NCBI GenBank assembly: GCA_015058265.1
Contig: SVCR01000018.1
Span: 1 to 13,575, forward strand
Direction of reading: 5' to 3'
Source of the DNA: Clostridiales bacterium
Lineage (GTDB): Bacteria; Bacillota_A; Clostridia; Peptostreptococcales; Anaerovoracaceae
DNA length: 13,575 nt
A program made the position numbers and the translations under genes. The notes beneath the pieces are model-generated. The model ran no database searches, had not been told where the DNA came from, and saw nothing but the letters and a program-made list of their open reading frames with translations. Positions 1 to 6,735 of the stretch are shown in pieces. Within the stretch, counting starts at the first letter, position 1, and each line of letters opens with the position of its first letter.

Positions 1-322
1 CCTCTATCGCAAAAGGCTTGGTGATATAGTCATCCGCGCCCTGGTCCAGTCCGGCGACCTTATCCATCACAGAGTCTCTGGCCGTCAGCATTATCACCGG
101 AACATCGGAGCTTCTCCTGAGCCGTCTCAGCACCTCCAGCCCATTCAGTCCGGGCAGCATTATATCAAGCAGAACAAGGCTGAAGTCTCCGCCTTCAGCC
201 AGTTCCAATCCTGTTCTGCCGTCACCGCATTTCGTTACCTCATAGCCTTCATGCTGAAGCTCGAGTTCTATGAAACGAGTGATCTTCTCTTCATCTTCTA
301 CTATCAGTATTTTATCCGTCAT
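1..322 (-). CDS. OmpR-family response regulator, receiver domain (partial, runs off left edge)
   Basis: The first 107 residues of a two-component response regulator are visible; the rest, including the expected winged-helix DNA-binding domain, lies beyond base 1. The receiver domain shows the acidic pair at D10/E11, the phospho-acceptor D53 in LVLLDIMLPGLNG, T80 in PVIMLTAR and K102 in DYITKPFA, so all key residues are present. The DYITKPF ending is typical of OmpR/PhoB proteins, which is why that subfamily is inferred. The start at 322 follows an AAGGAAAAGGAA purine tract. Its ATG shares an ATGA with the stop of the upstream DUF4342 gene, indicating translational coupling. A sensor kinase would be expected just off the left edge. 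Four 10-11 bp spaced direct repeats upstream of the pair (1020-1057) suggest the operon is controlled by an OmpR-type regulator, possibly this one. Confidence 0.93.
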   Translation of the reverse strand, partial: MTDKILIVEDEEKITRFIELELQHEGYEVTKCGDGRTGLELAEGGDFSLVLLDIMLPGLNGLEVLRRLRRSSDVPVIMLTARDSVMDKVAGLDQGADDYITKPFAIE

Positions 323-924
323 TTCCTTTTCCTTGTCAGATCCTCTCTGACCTTCTCAGCGTAGTCTGTCGCTTTGTCCATTGTATTATTGATGCTTGCC
401 TTACCGAGGTCTTCTCCCTCAAAATGGAAGTGGCATCCGAATACCATTGCTATTACTGCAAGGATCAGAGTTGTCCAGAAGAAGCAGATGAGCGCGATCA
501 CCGGAACGAAGATCGGGAGGTTGATCATGACCTGACCGTTCTTCCTTATGATCACCATCCTGTTCTTGGTCAGAATACTCTTGATGCGGCTCCACAGCTT
601 GAACTTCTTTCTGGTGCCTTCCTCGGCGTCCTTGCTGTAGGTTTCCTCTTCTCTGCCGGTCCCGCCGTCTTCGCAGCTGAATATGATCTGCTGGCTGGTC
701 TCTGCAGCCTCGGCCTCTGCAGCTGCCTCAGCGGTTTCTTCCATAACTGCCTCTGCTGTCTCTGCAGCCTGTTCAGCGGCTTCCTTTTTTACTTTGCCCT
801 CTCTCTCGAGGCTGATGATCGCGTCGATCATATCCCAGCCGCAGCCCTCAAGAGCTGCCTTAGCTTCCTCATAGCTGCATCCGGATTTGTTTACGATCTG
901 TTCTATCTTCTGATAATTTTCCAT
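319..924 (-). CDS. UBA-like / DUF4342 membrane protein
   Basis: The protein has 201 residues. Residues 1-45 resemble the small UBA-like three-helix domain found in EF-Ts and NAC (SYEEAKAALEGCGWDMIDAI). Residues 48-78 are a low-complexity Ala/Glu stretch, probably a flexible or helical linker. Residues 107-170 match DUF4342: a basic segment, the signature VIIRKNGQVMINLPI, then one hydrophobic helix at about 137-163. The charged C-terminus ends in TRKRK. The function of DUF4342 is unknown. In Clostridia such proteins often sit beside two-component systems, and here the gene overlaps the response regulator by 4 bp. A role in signalling or membrane stress is therefore an inference from context. 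The start is well supported by AAGGAGGACC seven or so bases before the ATG. The family call is from remembered sequence resemblance. Confidence 0.88.
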   Translation of the reverse strand: MENYQKIEQIVNKSGCSYEEAKAALEGCGWDMIDAIISLEREGKVKKEAAEQAAETAEAVMEETAEAAAEAEAAETSQQIIFSCEDGGTGREEETYSKDAEEGTRKKFKLWSRIKSILTKNRMVIIRKNGQVMINLPIFVPVIALICFFWTTLILAVIAMVFGCHFHFEGEDLGKASINNTMDKATDYAEKVREDLTRKRK

Positions 925-1019
925 TTTGGTCCTCCTTGTTTATTCTATCAGTTTACGGTCTTTTTTGTGACCCCTTCCTTTGATGGTTTTATGATAAACC
1001 GATAAAATAAAAGAGTCCT

Positions 1020-1057
1020 TTAGATGCAATTAGAGAATTATTAGAAAATCATTAGAG
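1020..1057 (-). promoter_or_regulatory. Four tandem TTAGA repeats, candidate OmpR-family regulator site
   Basis: On the plus strand TTAGA begins at 1020, 1030, 1041 and 1052, giving spacings of 10, 11 and 11 bp; three of the four are preceded by A. Read toward the DUF4342 gene the units are TCTAA-type half-sites. About one helical turn between direct repeats is the known layout for OmpR/PhoB-type response regulators, which bind head to tail. The array ends about 10 bp upstream of a weak -10-like TATTTT, fitting activation from a poor -35. Which regulator binds is inference; the truncated response regulator of the same operon is the first candidate. Confidence 0.5.
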
Positions 1058-1209
1058 AAATCTCTCACATTTTCAGTATCTAGCGATCCGCTCTGTCAGT
1101 GAAATACCCGGTAAAACGCTCTGCTTGATCGCTCCTGAAATAATTGAATCCCTGCGCAATAAAACCATCCTTCCGTGAGTTTATATAACAGACGCAGTAG
1201 AGCCGGAGA

Positions 1210-1238
1210 TTGACATGCATCTTCGTTAGTTTCATAAT
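1210..1238 (+). promoter_or_regulatory. Sigma-70-type promoter of the MFS exporter
   Basis: TTGACA at 1210-1215 is a perfect -35 box, followed by exactly 17 bp and CATAAT at 1233-1238 (5 of 6 matches to TATAAT). A start 6-8 bases downstream of the -10 would fall at about 1244-1246, on the A of the ATG at 1245. The transcript would then have no 5' leader and no Shine-Dalgarno, and none is visible before this ATG. Confidence 0.7.
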
Positions 1239-1244
1239 TCTTAT

Positions 1245-2666
1245 ATGACCGATAAAAACACCGCCAATGGAAACTATCAAATATTAGCAGCGGCCATGAT
1301 CACTTCTTTCATGACCACGTTTATGTCGAGTGCCCTTAATCTTTCAGTGCCCTCACTGGAGAGTTATTTTGGAGTAAATGCTGCTTATGTGAGCTGGATC
1401 GTCAGTTCATACACCATCGCGGTGGCAGCCATGAGCCTGCCGATGGGCAAGATCTCCGATATCACCAGTCGCAGGGTGGTTTTTCTTACAGGAATAGCCG
1501 GATTCGGCATTTTCTCAGCAGCCAGTATCTTTGCTCCGTCGATCGTGATCCTCATGCTCCTTCGCGCATTGGCGGGAACATGCTCAGCTATGATATTTGC
1601 GACTAATAACGCAATATTAATAAGTGCCTTTCCGCATAATGTGCAGGGCAAAATGCTTGGTTACTCTGTCGCCGCAACTTATATAGGTCTGACTGCAGGC
1701 CCTGTCGCAGGCGGTCTTTTAAACAACACCTTCGGATGGCGGTCGATCTTCGCCGTATCAGTCGTCATATCTGCCGCAGCTTTCCTTGCTGCATTCAGGG
1801 CTGTTCCTAAAGATGACGAGAGTGCAGATATTTCGCATGCTTCCGAAACGGACTCCATTGGCATCGCGTTTTATATATCTTCAATAATTTTAAGTCTGAT
1901 TGGCATGACAGGTCTCGGGAGCGATGATAAAGCAAAGTATATGCTCGCTGCCGGCATTTTCCTCCTCATTTTATTCTTCGCACATGAGAACCGGCGCGAG
2001 AGTATGGGAAAGTCTGCCATCATGCGGGTAAGTATGTTCCGCCGGAGTCGTACTTTCACTTTTTCGAACCTCGCCGCTCTGCTGAATTACGGAGCGACCT
2101 TCGCTATAAGCTATGAGATGAGTATTTATCTTCAGGTTATCCTCGGCTTCCCGTCAGGGAGAGCCGGCCTCATACTCATTATTATGCCTGCCGCCCAGGC
2201 TCTGCTGTCTCCTTTCACAGGCAGTCTGTCAGACCGGATCAGGCCGTCTGTGCTGGCCAGTACCGGAATGGGGATCTGTGCACTCACTCTGCTGCTGTAC
2301 TCCCGCATAGGCGAGGACACATCTGTCTTCTATGTTCTGGCCGTGATGTGTATGACCGGTACGGGGTTCGCATTCTTCTCATCGCCGAATACCAATGCCA
2401 TACTCAGCTGCGTCAGCAAGAACGATTATGGCGTAGCCAATTCCATAATCGCTACCATGCGTACTTACGGGCAGTCTTCCGGAATGGCTGTTCTGAGTTC
2501 CATTACTGCACTCGTTCTCGGGAGCGGCACTCTTGAGACCTCTCCTCACGCTGATATACTTCGAATGATGCATGTATCATTTATTACCTTTGCAGGAATC
2601 TGTGTCATCGGACTGTTCTTCTCACTGGCCCGCGACCGCGAGCATAAATCAACCAGAGATCACTGA
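1245..2666 (+). CDS. MFS drug exporter, DHA2 (EmrB/QacA-like) type
   Basis: This 473-residue major facilitator protein is hydrophobic from residue 13 on. Motif A (GKISDITSRR, residues 68-77) lies in the loop after TM2. The antiporter motif C region (residues 139-158, with GLTAGPVAGG) lies in TM5, which is typical of proton-driven drug exporters. The length and the opening LNLSVPSLESYFGV...WIVSSYTIAVAA pattern fit the DHA2 branch, where 14 helices are usual. It would sit in the cytoplasmic membrane and expel small toxic compounds; the substrate cannot be told. The ATG at 1245 has no ribosome binding site and neither do the in-frame ATGs at 1296 and 1311. A promoter places transcription start at this ATG, so leaderless translation is likely. 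The 3' end overlaps the convergent amidohydrolase gene by 18 bp. Confidence 0.92.
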   Translation: MTDKNTANGNYQILAAAMITSFMTTFMSSALNLSVPSLESYFGVNAAYVSWIVSSYTIAVAAMSLPMGKISDITSRRVVFLTGIAGFGIFSAASIFAPSIVILMLLRALAGTCSAMIFATNNAILISAFPHNVQGKMLGYSVAATYIGLTAGPVAGGLLNNTFGWRSIFAVSVVISAAAFLAAFRAVPKDDESADISHASETDSIGIAFYISSIILSLIGMTGLGSDDKAKYMLAAGIFLLILFFAHENRRESMGKSAIMRVSMFRRSRTFTFSNLAALLNYGATFAISYEMSIYLQVILGFPSGRAGLILIIMPAAQALLSPFTGSLSDRIRPSVLASTGMGICALTLLLYSRIGEDTSVFYVLAVMCMTGTGFAFFSSPNTNAILSCVSKNDYGVANSIIATMRTYGQSSGMAVLSSITALVLGSGTLETSPHADILRMMHVSFITFAGICVIGLFFSLARDREHKSTRDH

Positions 2667-3800
2667 TGCACACAATACCGGAACTGCTGTCTTCATGTAC
2701 TCCGGATCCATACAGAACTCCGGATCATGCCATGGAGCATTTGCTTTGCCCGGAGTTCCGCTGCCGACCCAGTACAGGAATTCCGGAATGACAGTTCCAT
2801 ATAGGGCAAAATCTTCACACGCAAGGCTCGGAGAAGCATCTGTTATATGGTCCGTACCAACCGCCATCTCTGCAGCTTTCATAGCCATCTCATACATTTC
2901 GGCCTTATTGTCAACGGCCGGGACCATAGGTGTGATCTCGCATTTACAACTGCACTCATAAGCAGCTGCAATATTCTCTGCCAGAGATTTCACTCGTTCC
3001 TCAAGTCTTGTATGCGTATCGTGATCGAATGATCTTATATATCCTGTCATCTCTGCTGATTCCGGAGATGCGTGATTCGGTTCCCCTCCTCTGATACTGT
3101 TGACTGTGCATATCACAGGCTGGAAGGGATCCGTGTTCCTGCTGACCGCAGTCTGCATACTGCATACAAAAGAGCAGCCGGCAACGACCGGATCTATGCA
3201 TTTATGCGGCAGTGAGCCATGTCCCGGACGACCGGTGTATTTGATCCTGAATGTACTCTTTTCTGACATGAGCGGGCCGTGATGAACAACAACATCTCCG
3301 CACAGCACTTCCGGCCGGTTATGTATCCCGAAAATACACGATGGAAATTGCGGTGATCTCTCCAGAACACCATGGTCGAGCAGAGCCCTCGCGCCTCTTG
3401 TCCCCTCCTCCGCCGGCTGGAATATAAACAGCACATTGTTACTGAGGTCAGTCGCGCCGGATAGATAGTGGATCGCACCGAGCAGTGTTGCGGCATGTGA
3501 ATCATGACCGCAGAGATGTCTCGGGGCGTCTTCCGTAGGCAATGCATCTATATCTGCTCTAAGTGCCACAGTCCTGTCAGCACCTGCATCAAGCCAGCAG
3601 ACGAATCCTGTCTCCATGCCAAGATCTATTTCCGTAACAGGATACTGCATGGCAGTCTTCCTGATATATTCGGTCGTCTTATATTCATTGAATGCAGGCT
3701 CCGGTATATCGTGCAGATATTTCCAGTGCTTATCAGCTGCCGCCACAGCTTCTCTCATCAGATCGGCATCAAATCTATAAACATCCATCTCTCGCCCCAT
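2649..3800 (-). CDS. M20D-type metal-dependent amidohydrolase/peptidase
   Basis: The protein has 383 residues and belongs to the M20 amidohydrolases (aminoacylase/hippurate hydrolase/IAA-amino acid hydrolase group), which cleave N-acyl amino acids or similar amides with two metal ions. Visible motifs in order are RADIDALPTE (81-90), CGHDSHAA (97-104, metal ligands C97/H99/H102), FQPAEEGTRGA (127-137, catalytic and metal glutamates E131/E132), GIHNRPE (158-164), the dimerisation-domain GRPGHGSLPH (190-199), CEDFALYG (328-335) and PWHDPEF (356-362, H358). The link between RADIDALP and CGHD is short compared with usual family members, which have an extra loop there. No signal peptide is seen, so it is probably cytosolic. 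The start at 3800 has a weak GAAAGAAG-type site; M5 at 3788 is an alternative. It lies 213 bp downstream of the microprotein genes and may have its own promoter. The substrate is unknown. Confidence 0.92.
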   Translation of the reverse strand: MGREMDVYRFDADLMREAVAAADKHWKYLHDIPEPAFNEYKTTEYIRKTAMQYPVTEIDLGMETGFVCWLDAGADRTVALRADIDALPTEDAPRHLCGHDSHAATLLGAIHYLSGATDLSNNVLFIFQPAEEGTRGARALLDHGVLERSPQFPSCIFGIHNRPEVLCGDVVVHHGPLMSEKSTFRIKYTGRPGHGSLPHKCIDPVVAGCSFVCSMQTAVSRNTDPFQPVICTVNSIRGGEPNHASPESAEMTGYIRSFDHDTHTRLEERVKSLAENIAAAYECSCKCEITPMVPAVDNKAEMYEMAMKAAEMAVGTDHITDASPSLACEDFALYGTVIPEFLYWVGSGTPGKANAPWHDPEFCMDPEYMKTAVPVLCASVISG

Positions 3801-4013
3801 ATTCGGTCTTCTTTCATCTCATATGTTCACGCAAAGTTTCCTTGTTCAGTTTAGCACTTATCCACGTATGCAAGCTACCGTAAAATTCAGAGTGAAGCGC
3901 ACTGCGTTCCGGGATGTATCAGACAGCAAGAGAGAATTCAAAACGCGCCGGTGTAGTCCGCCGCATTAAGGGCCGGCTGCATCGACGCGTGTTATACCAG
4001 TTGAGATTTAGTG
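3801..4013. promoter_or_regulatory. Intergenic region between microprotein gene and amidohydrolase
   Basis: This gap of 213 bp contains a GC-rich hairpin (described separately) and, on the minus strand, a poor promoter-like pair, TTTACG (3879-3884) and GATAAG (3857-3862), 16 bp apart. That pair could start transcription of the amidohydrolase about 50 bases before its ATG. The match is only 4 of 6 at each box, so this is tentative. No coding region is recognised. Confidence 0.3.
3939..3990 (-). terminator. Imperfect GC-rich hairpin, candidate terminator of the symporter operon
   Basis: The arms 3943-3962 and 3971-3990 form an imperfect stem of about 20 bp starting ACGCG...CGCGT. On the minus strand the stem has one G-U pair and a few mismatches, and is followed by four T residues and then GAATTC. 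It sits about 24 bases past the stop of the last microprotein gene, where a transcript end would be expected. The U run is short and the stem imperfect. In plus-strand RNA several of the mismatches become G-U pairs, so a structured element of another kind is possible. Confidence 0.4.
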
Positions 4014-4139
4014 TTATTTTTCTTTAGTATTTTCTTCGTTTTCTGACATCAGTCTTTCTCTCCTGCAGCCCATCAGACCCATGACCATAAAGAATCCCAT
4101 GATTGCAGTTAATATCAATTCCAGAATGGTCTCATTCAT
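4014..4139 (-). CDS. Single-helix microprotein 2 (41 aa), downstream of SSS symporter
   Basis: This 41-residue reading frame begins MNETILELILTAIMGFFM. One hydrophobic helix spans about residues 4-24, followed by a basic CRRER patch and then an acidic tail ending NTKEK. By the positive-inside rule the C-terminus would face the cytoplasm. It has a strong ribosome binding site (GGGAGGAG) placed within the end of the previous microprotein gene, whose last 8 bases it overlaps, so the two are probably translated together. Small one-helix subunits are known for several transporters (MetS with the NSS transporter MetP, KdpF, and the small accessory proteins annotated beside some symporters). By position and shape this is likely to be such a subunit for the symporter encoded upstream. 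I recognise no sequence family. Confidence 0.72.
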   Translation of the reverse strand: MNETILELILTAIMGFFMVMGLMGCRRERLMSENEENTKEK

Positions 4140-4254
4140 GTTTGCTCTCCTCCCTTGAATTCACGATCCCGGATACGATCTTCGAACACGCAACAACACA
4201 GGCTGCCCATACAAGCTGAATGACTATTGCTTTCAATGCTATATCAACGAACAT
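4132..4254 (-). CDS. Single-helix microprotein 1 (40 aa), downstream of SSS symporter
   Basis: This 40-residue reading frame starts MFVDIALKAIVIQLVWAACV. A hydrophobic helix spans about residues 5-30, with two Cys and a Trp inside, followed by a short charged tail (SREESKHE). The ATG lies 20 bases after the symporter stop and is preceded by the very strong site AAGGAGGAGGG. Its end overlaps the next microprotein gene by 8 bp. Strong initiation signals, tight packing and the amphipathic layout argue that it is real despite its size. The most economical role is a small subunit or stabiliser of the sodium:solute symporter. The sequence does not resemble MetS closely enough for me to name it, and it differs from microprotein 2, so it is not a simple duplication. 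Confidence 0.75.
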   Translation of the reverse strand: MFVDIALKAIVIQLVWAACVVACSKIVSGIVNSREESKHE

Positions 4255-4274
4255 CTTGTCTTCCCTCCTCCTTG

Positions 4275-5786
4275 TCAGGCATTGCCTTTAGCTTTTTCCT
4301 CGAGATATATCCTGTATGAATCTGAGTTGTACCACTCTTCAGATCTGAAGTAGCCCGGCTTTCCGTCCGATATCAGATTGCCTGCGATCAGTACGATCAG
4401 AGATACTGCCAGGATTATGTATGATATATGTATGTTTCCCACATGGAATACATCAGTCAGTCCCGGGAAGAATGTCCACAGTGTTGCAACTATCCAGCTC
4501 ACTATGAATGCAAGTATGCTCACTTTACTGTTTCTCTTCCACCAAAGACCGAAGACGAATATGAAGAATACCGGGATCATGAAGGAGTATATCCAGGTAA
4601 ACATATTAACTATGGTCGGAAGAGTCTGTGCCATTGCACAGGTTATTACGGCACCTACACCAATGAATACCCTGATCAGATTAGCCTCCTTCTTTTCCGA
4701 CATGTCCTTCACATAGAATTCTTTGATGAAGTCACATGTGATGACTGTTGCCGGTCCGATGAGGAACCCTCCGTAGGAAGACAGCAGCGCTGCGACGAAA
4801 GCGGCAAACAGTATCGCAATGAACCAGTCCGGCAGAAGTGTTATCAGCATCTGTGTTGTGACCAGCTTGTTGTCAAACTGTGCGAATTCAGGCATCGTTC
4901 TTGCAGTCATTGCTATGCAGATCGATATTGCCCCGATGATTACATTCATAGGTCCTACGAACCATACTATCCGCTTAAGTGCTTTTTCACTTTTGGCTGA
5001 AGCCGCAGTCTGTATCGTCTGCTGTCCGCAGCAATGAGCGAAGAACGGGGCGATCAGGATCGGAATGCCGACTTCGAGGAAGTGCTCTTTGCCTCCTGTG
5101 AAGAGCAGGAAGTTAGGATACTCCTCAGGTCTTGAAGCGTAGTATTCAGAGATCGAGCTGAAATCATGTCCCGGCAGCATCTTCAGTACGAAGAACAGAG
5201 CTCCGAACATACCTACATACAATATGATTATATTGACCTGATTGAGCATGGCTGCCTGCTTAGTTCCCCCGAAAATGATGTAACAGAGGCCTATCACACT
5301 GCTTATCAGTACAGTCAGCTTGAGCGGCAGCCCGGTCATGGAATTGATGATTATCCCCAGTGCCTGAGTTTCGAAGGAAGTCACGGCCCAGCCGACTGCG
5401 ATGTTCACTGCTGCTATCAGAACTGCCAGTTCCTTGCAGTACAAAGTCGTGGCTATATCTCCGATAGTGGTGATCCTCATCCTTCTTGCCCAGCAGTAGA
5501 TCGTCACGGCGCCGAGGGACATGGCAAAACCATTTGCCATTACGTGCCATATCTGCGTTGCTCCGAGAGACAGGCAGCCTTCCCAGGTTCCGGTAAGGTG
5601 TCCGGAGCCAAGAAGTGTAAGGCACATCGTTGTTCCTACAGCCCATGTACTGAGGCTTCTTCCGCCAAGTGCGAAGCTTCCTTCTTCAGTGTTCACACCG
5701 CGGTTTTTCTTCTTGATCATCCAGCTAACAATGCCTATCGACAGGACTTCATATATTATTACTACAGCTATTATTCCTGCTTTCAT
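4275..5786 (-). CDS. Sodium:solute symporter (SSS family)
   Basis: The protein has 503 residues and about 13 predicted membrane helices. It opens with a TM1 followed by the basic loop MIKKKNRG and the family-typical FALGGRSLSTWAVGTTMCL, then TWEGCLSLGATQIWHV. The segment AALLSSYGGFLIGPATVITCDF (serines within about 335-352) matches the helix that forms the sodium site in PutP/vSGLT-type proteins. The C-terminal hydrophilic tail ends EEKAKGNA. It should import a small organic solute with sodium; the substrate is not deducible. The gene starts 30 bp after the radical SAM gene, with GGAAGG about 12 bases before the ATG, and is followed at once by two microprotein genes. Its presence in the same run as a second, unrelated permease suggests two substrates or an import/export pair. 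Confidence 0.93.
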   Translation of the reverse strand: MKAGIIAVVIIYEVLSIGIVSWMIKKKNRGVNTEEGSFALGGRSLSTWAVGTTMCLTLLGSGHLTGTWEGCLSLGATQIWHVMANGFAMSLGAVTIYCWARRMRITTIGDIATTLYCKELAVLIAAVNIAVGWAVTSFETQALGIIINSMTGLPLKLTVLISSVIGLCYIIFGGTKQAAMLNQVNIIILYVGMFGALFFVLKMLPGHDFSSISEYYASRPEEYPNFLLFTGGKEHFLEVGIPILIAPFFAHCCGQQTIQTAASAKSEKALKRIVWFVGPMNVIIGAISICIAMTARTMPEFAQFDNKLVTTQMLITLLPDWFIAILFAAFVAALLSSYGGFLIGPATVITCDFIKEFYVKDMSEKKEANLIRVFIGVGAVITCAMAQTLPTIVNMFTWIYSFMIPVFFIFVFGLWWKRNSKVSILAFIVSWIVATLWTFFPGLTDVFHVGNIHISYIILAVSLIVLIAGNLISDGKPGYFRSEEWYNSDSYRIYLEEKAKGNA

Positions 5787-5816
5787 GATTCTATCTGCCT
5801 TCCGAGACTTTGTTCA

Positions 5817-6701
5817 CTAGACACTTCTTCTCATACTTCTCTGCTGAGCGCTCATCTTTTCCTCTTGAGCACTCATTTTGTCTGCATATTCCCTCATTTC
5901 TGAAACGATCTTGCCTTTATTCGGCTGCAGATCCATAAAGAACGAGAAAGGTGTCGTATTAGAAGCGGCGAAAATATATATGTCGTTATTCATGTTCTCA
6001 AGCAGTGTAGCGAATTCGAGCACAAGCTCACGCTCTCCTGCTTCTTCGAACAGTCCCTTTGCCCTGTCTTCATACAGTTCTGTACCCGGCAGTATGGAAA
6101 CTGAATTCAGATACATGATATAAGGATGCAGCTTGTTCAGAAGCTCTGCTGTAGTACGCGCAGACTGTTCACATTTTCCCTTCCCTGCAAGTCCCCCGAG
6201 AAAGATCATTCTGTAATCAACTCCTGCCTGCTCCAGTCTTGTGCAGCCCAGGAGTATGTCCGCTGCCGTATATCCTTTGTTTACATATTTGAGAGATGTA
6301 TCATCTCCTGTTTCAAAGCCGACCACCAGGTCTTCCCAGCCGCATTCCTTCAGATAACGCATTTCTTCAACTGTCTTACGTGTCAGGTCATCCACCCTGG
6401 CGTAGGTTGAGATGCGGCTTTCAGGATAGTATTCCTTGATCAGTTTTCCGATCTCGGCCAGCTTGTCCGTTGCCAGAGCATAAGGATTACCGCCGTTGGC
6501 CCAGATCTTGCGGACCCGAGGATATACCGCTTTTGCTTCTTCCAGGTCTTCCCTGATCTGAGAGATCGGTGCAACGCTGAATCTGTACCCATCATAGAAG
6601 TTGCAGAACGTGCAGCTGTTATGTGTGCATCCCACAGTTACCTCTATGAAAAGGCTGTCGGCATCAGTCTGCGGTCGTACTATTGGTCCATTAAAGTGCA
6701 T
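5817..6701 (-). CDS. Radical SAM protein with CX4CX2C cluster motif
   Basis: The protein has 294 residues from the chosen start. The iron-sulfur/SAM motif is GCTHNSCTFC (residues 24-33), with cysteines 25, 30 and 33: four residues between the first two rather than the usual three. This CTHNxCTFC variant occurs in a widespread uncharacterised radical SAM group. Further family features are WANGGNPYAL (the GGxP-like SAM loop), YARVDDLT, GFETGDDTSLKYVNKGYT and LPGTELYED. The frame extends 24 codons upstream, but those codons come from a hairpin region without a ribosome binding site. The ATG at 6701 is preceded by ACAGGAGAAC and gives the family-typical N-terminus MHFNGPIVRPQT. The C-terminal tail has a small tandem duplication (KMSAQE/EKMSAQQ). 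It is cytosolic and its reaction is unknown. It sits between two transporter genes in what looks like one transcript. Confidence 0.9.
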   Translation of the reverse strand: MHFNGPIVRPQTDADSLFIEVTVGCTHNSCTFCNFYDGYRFSVAPISQIREDLEEAKAVYPRVRKIWANGGNPYALATDKLAEIGKLIKEYYPESRISTYARVDDLTRKTVEEMRYLKECGWEDLVVGFETGDDTSLKYVNKGYTAADILLGCTRLEQAGVDYRMIFLGGLAGKGKCEQSARTTAELLNKLHPYIMYLNSVSILPGTELYEDRAKGLFEEAGERELVLEFATLLENMNNDIYIFAASNTTPFSFFMDLQPNKGKIVSEMREYADKMSAQEEKMSAQQRSMRRSV

Positions 6702-6735
6702 ATCTGTTCTCCTGTCTGAAGATCGCCCTTTATAG

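Larger units (their letters stand above)
925..1244. promoter_or_regulatory. Divergent intergenic region between the DUF4342 operon and the MFS exporter
   Basis: This 320-bp gene-free region carries signals for both flanking units. Next to the minus-strand DUF4342 gene is a strong ribosome binding site. Further upstream are a weak AT-rich candidate -10 (TATTTT, plus positions 1004-1009) and the four TTAGA repeats described separately. On the plus side is the near-consensus promoter of the exporter. A small inverted repeat, GGTTT-N6-AAACC, lies at 985-1000. I see no convincing gene in it: the minus reading frame at 1080-1280 has no ribosome binding site and no recognisable domain. Confidence 0.6.

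Noticed and set aside
424..1005. 193-codon plus-strand frame opposite the DUF4342 gene
   Set aside because: It is a shadow of a gene with a recognised domain and strong start; its own sequence is cysteine/leucine-rich without family resemblance.
1080..1280. 66-codon minus-strand frame in the divergent intergenic region
   Set aside because: It has no ribosome binding site, no recognisable domain, and overlaps the strong plus-strand promoter and the exporter start; treated as chance.
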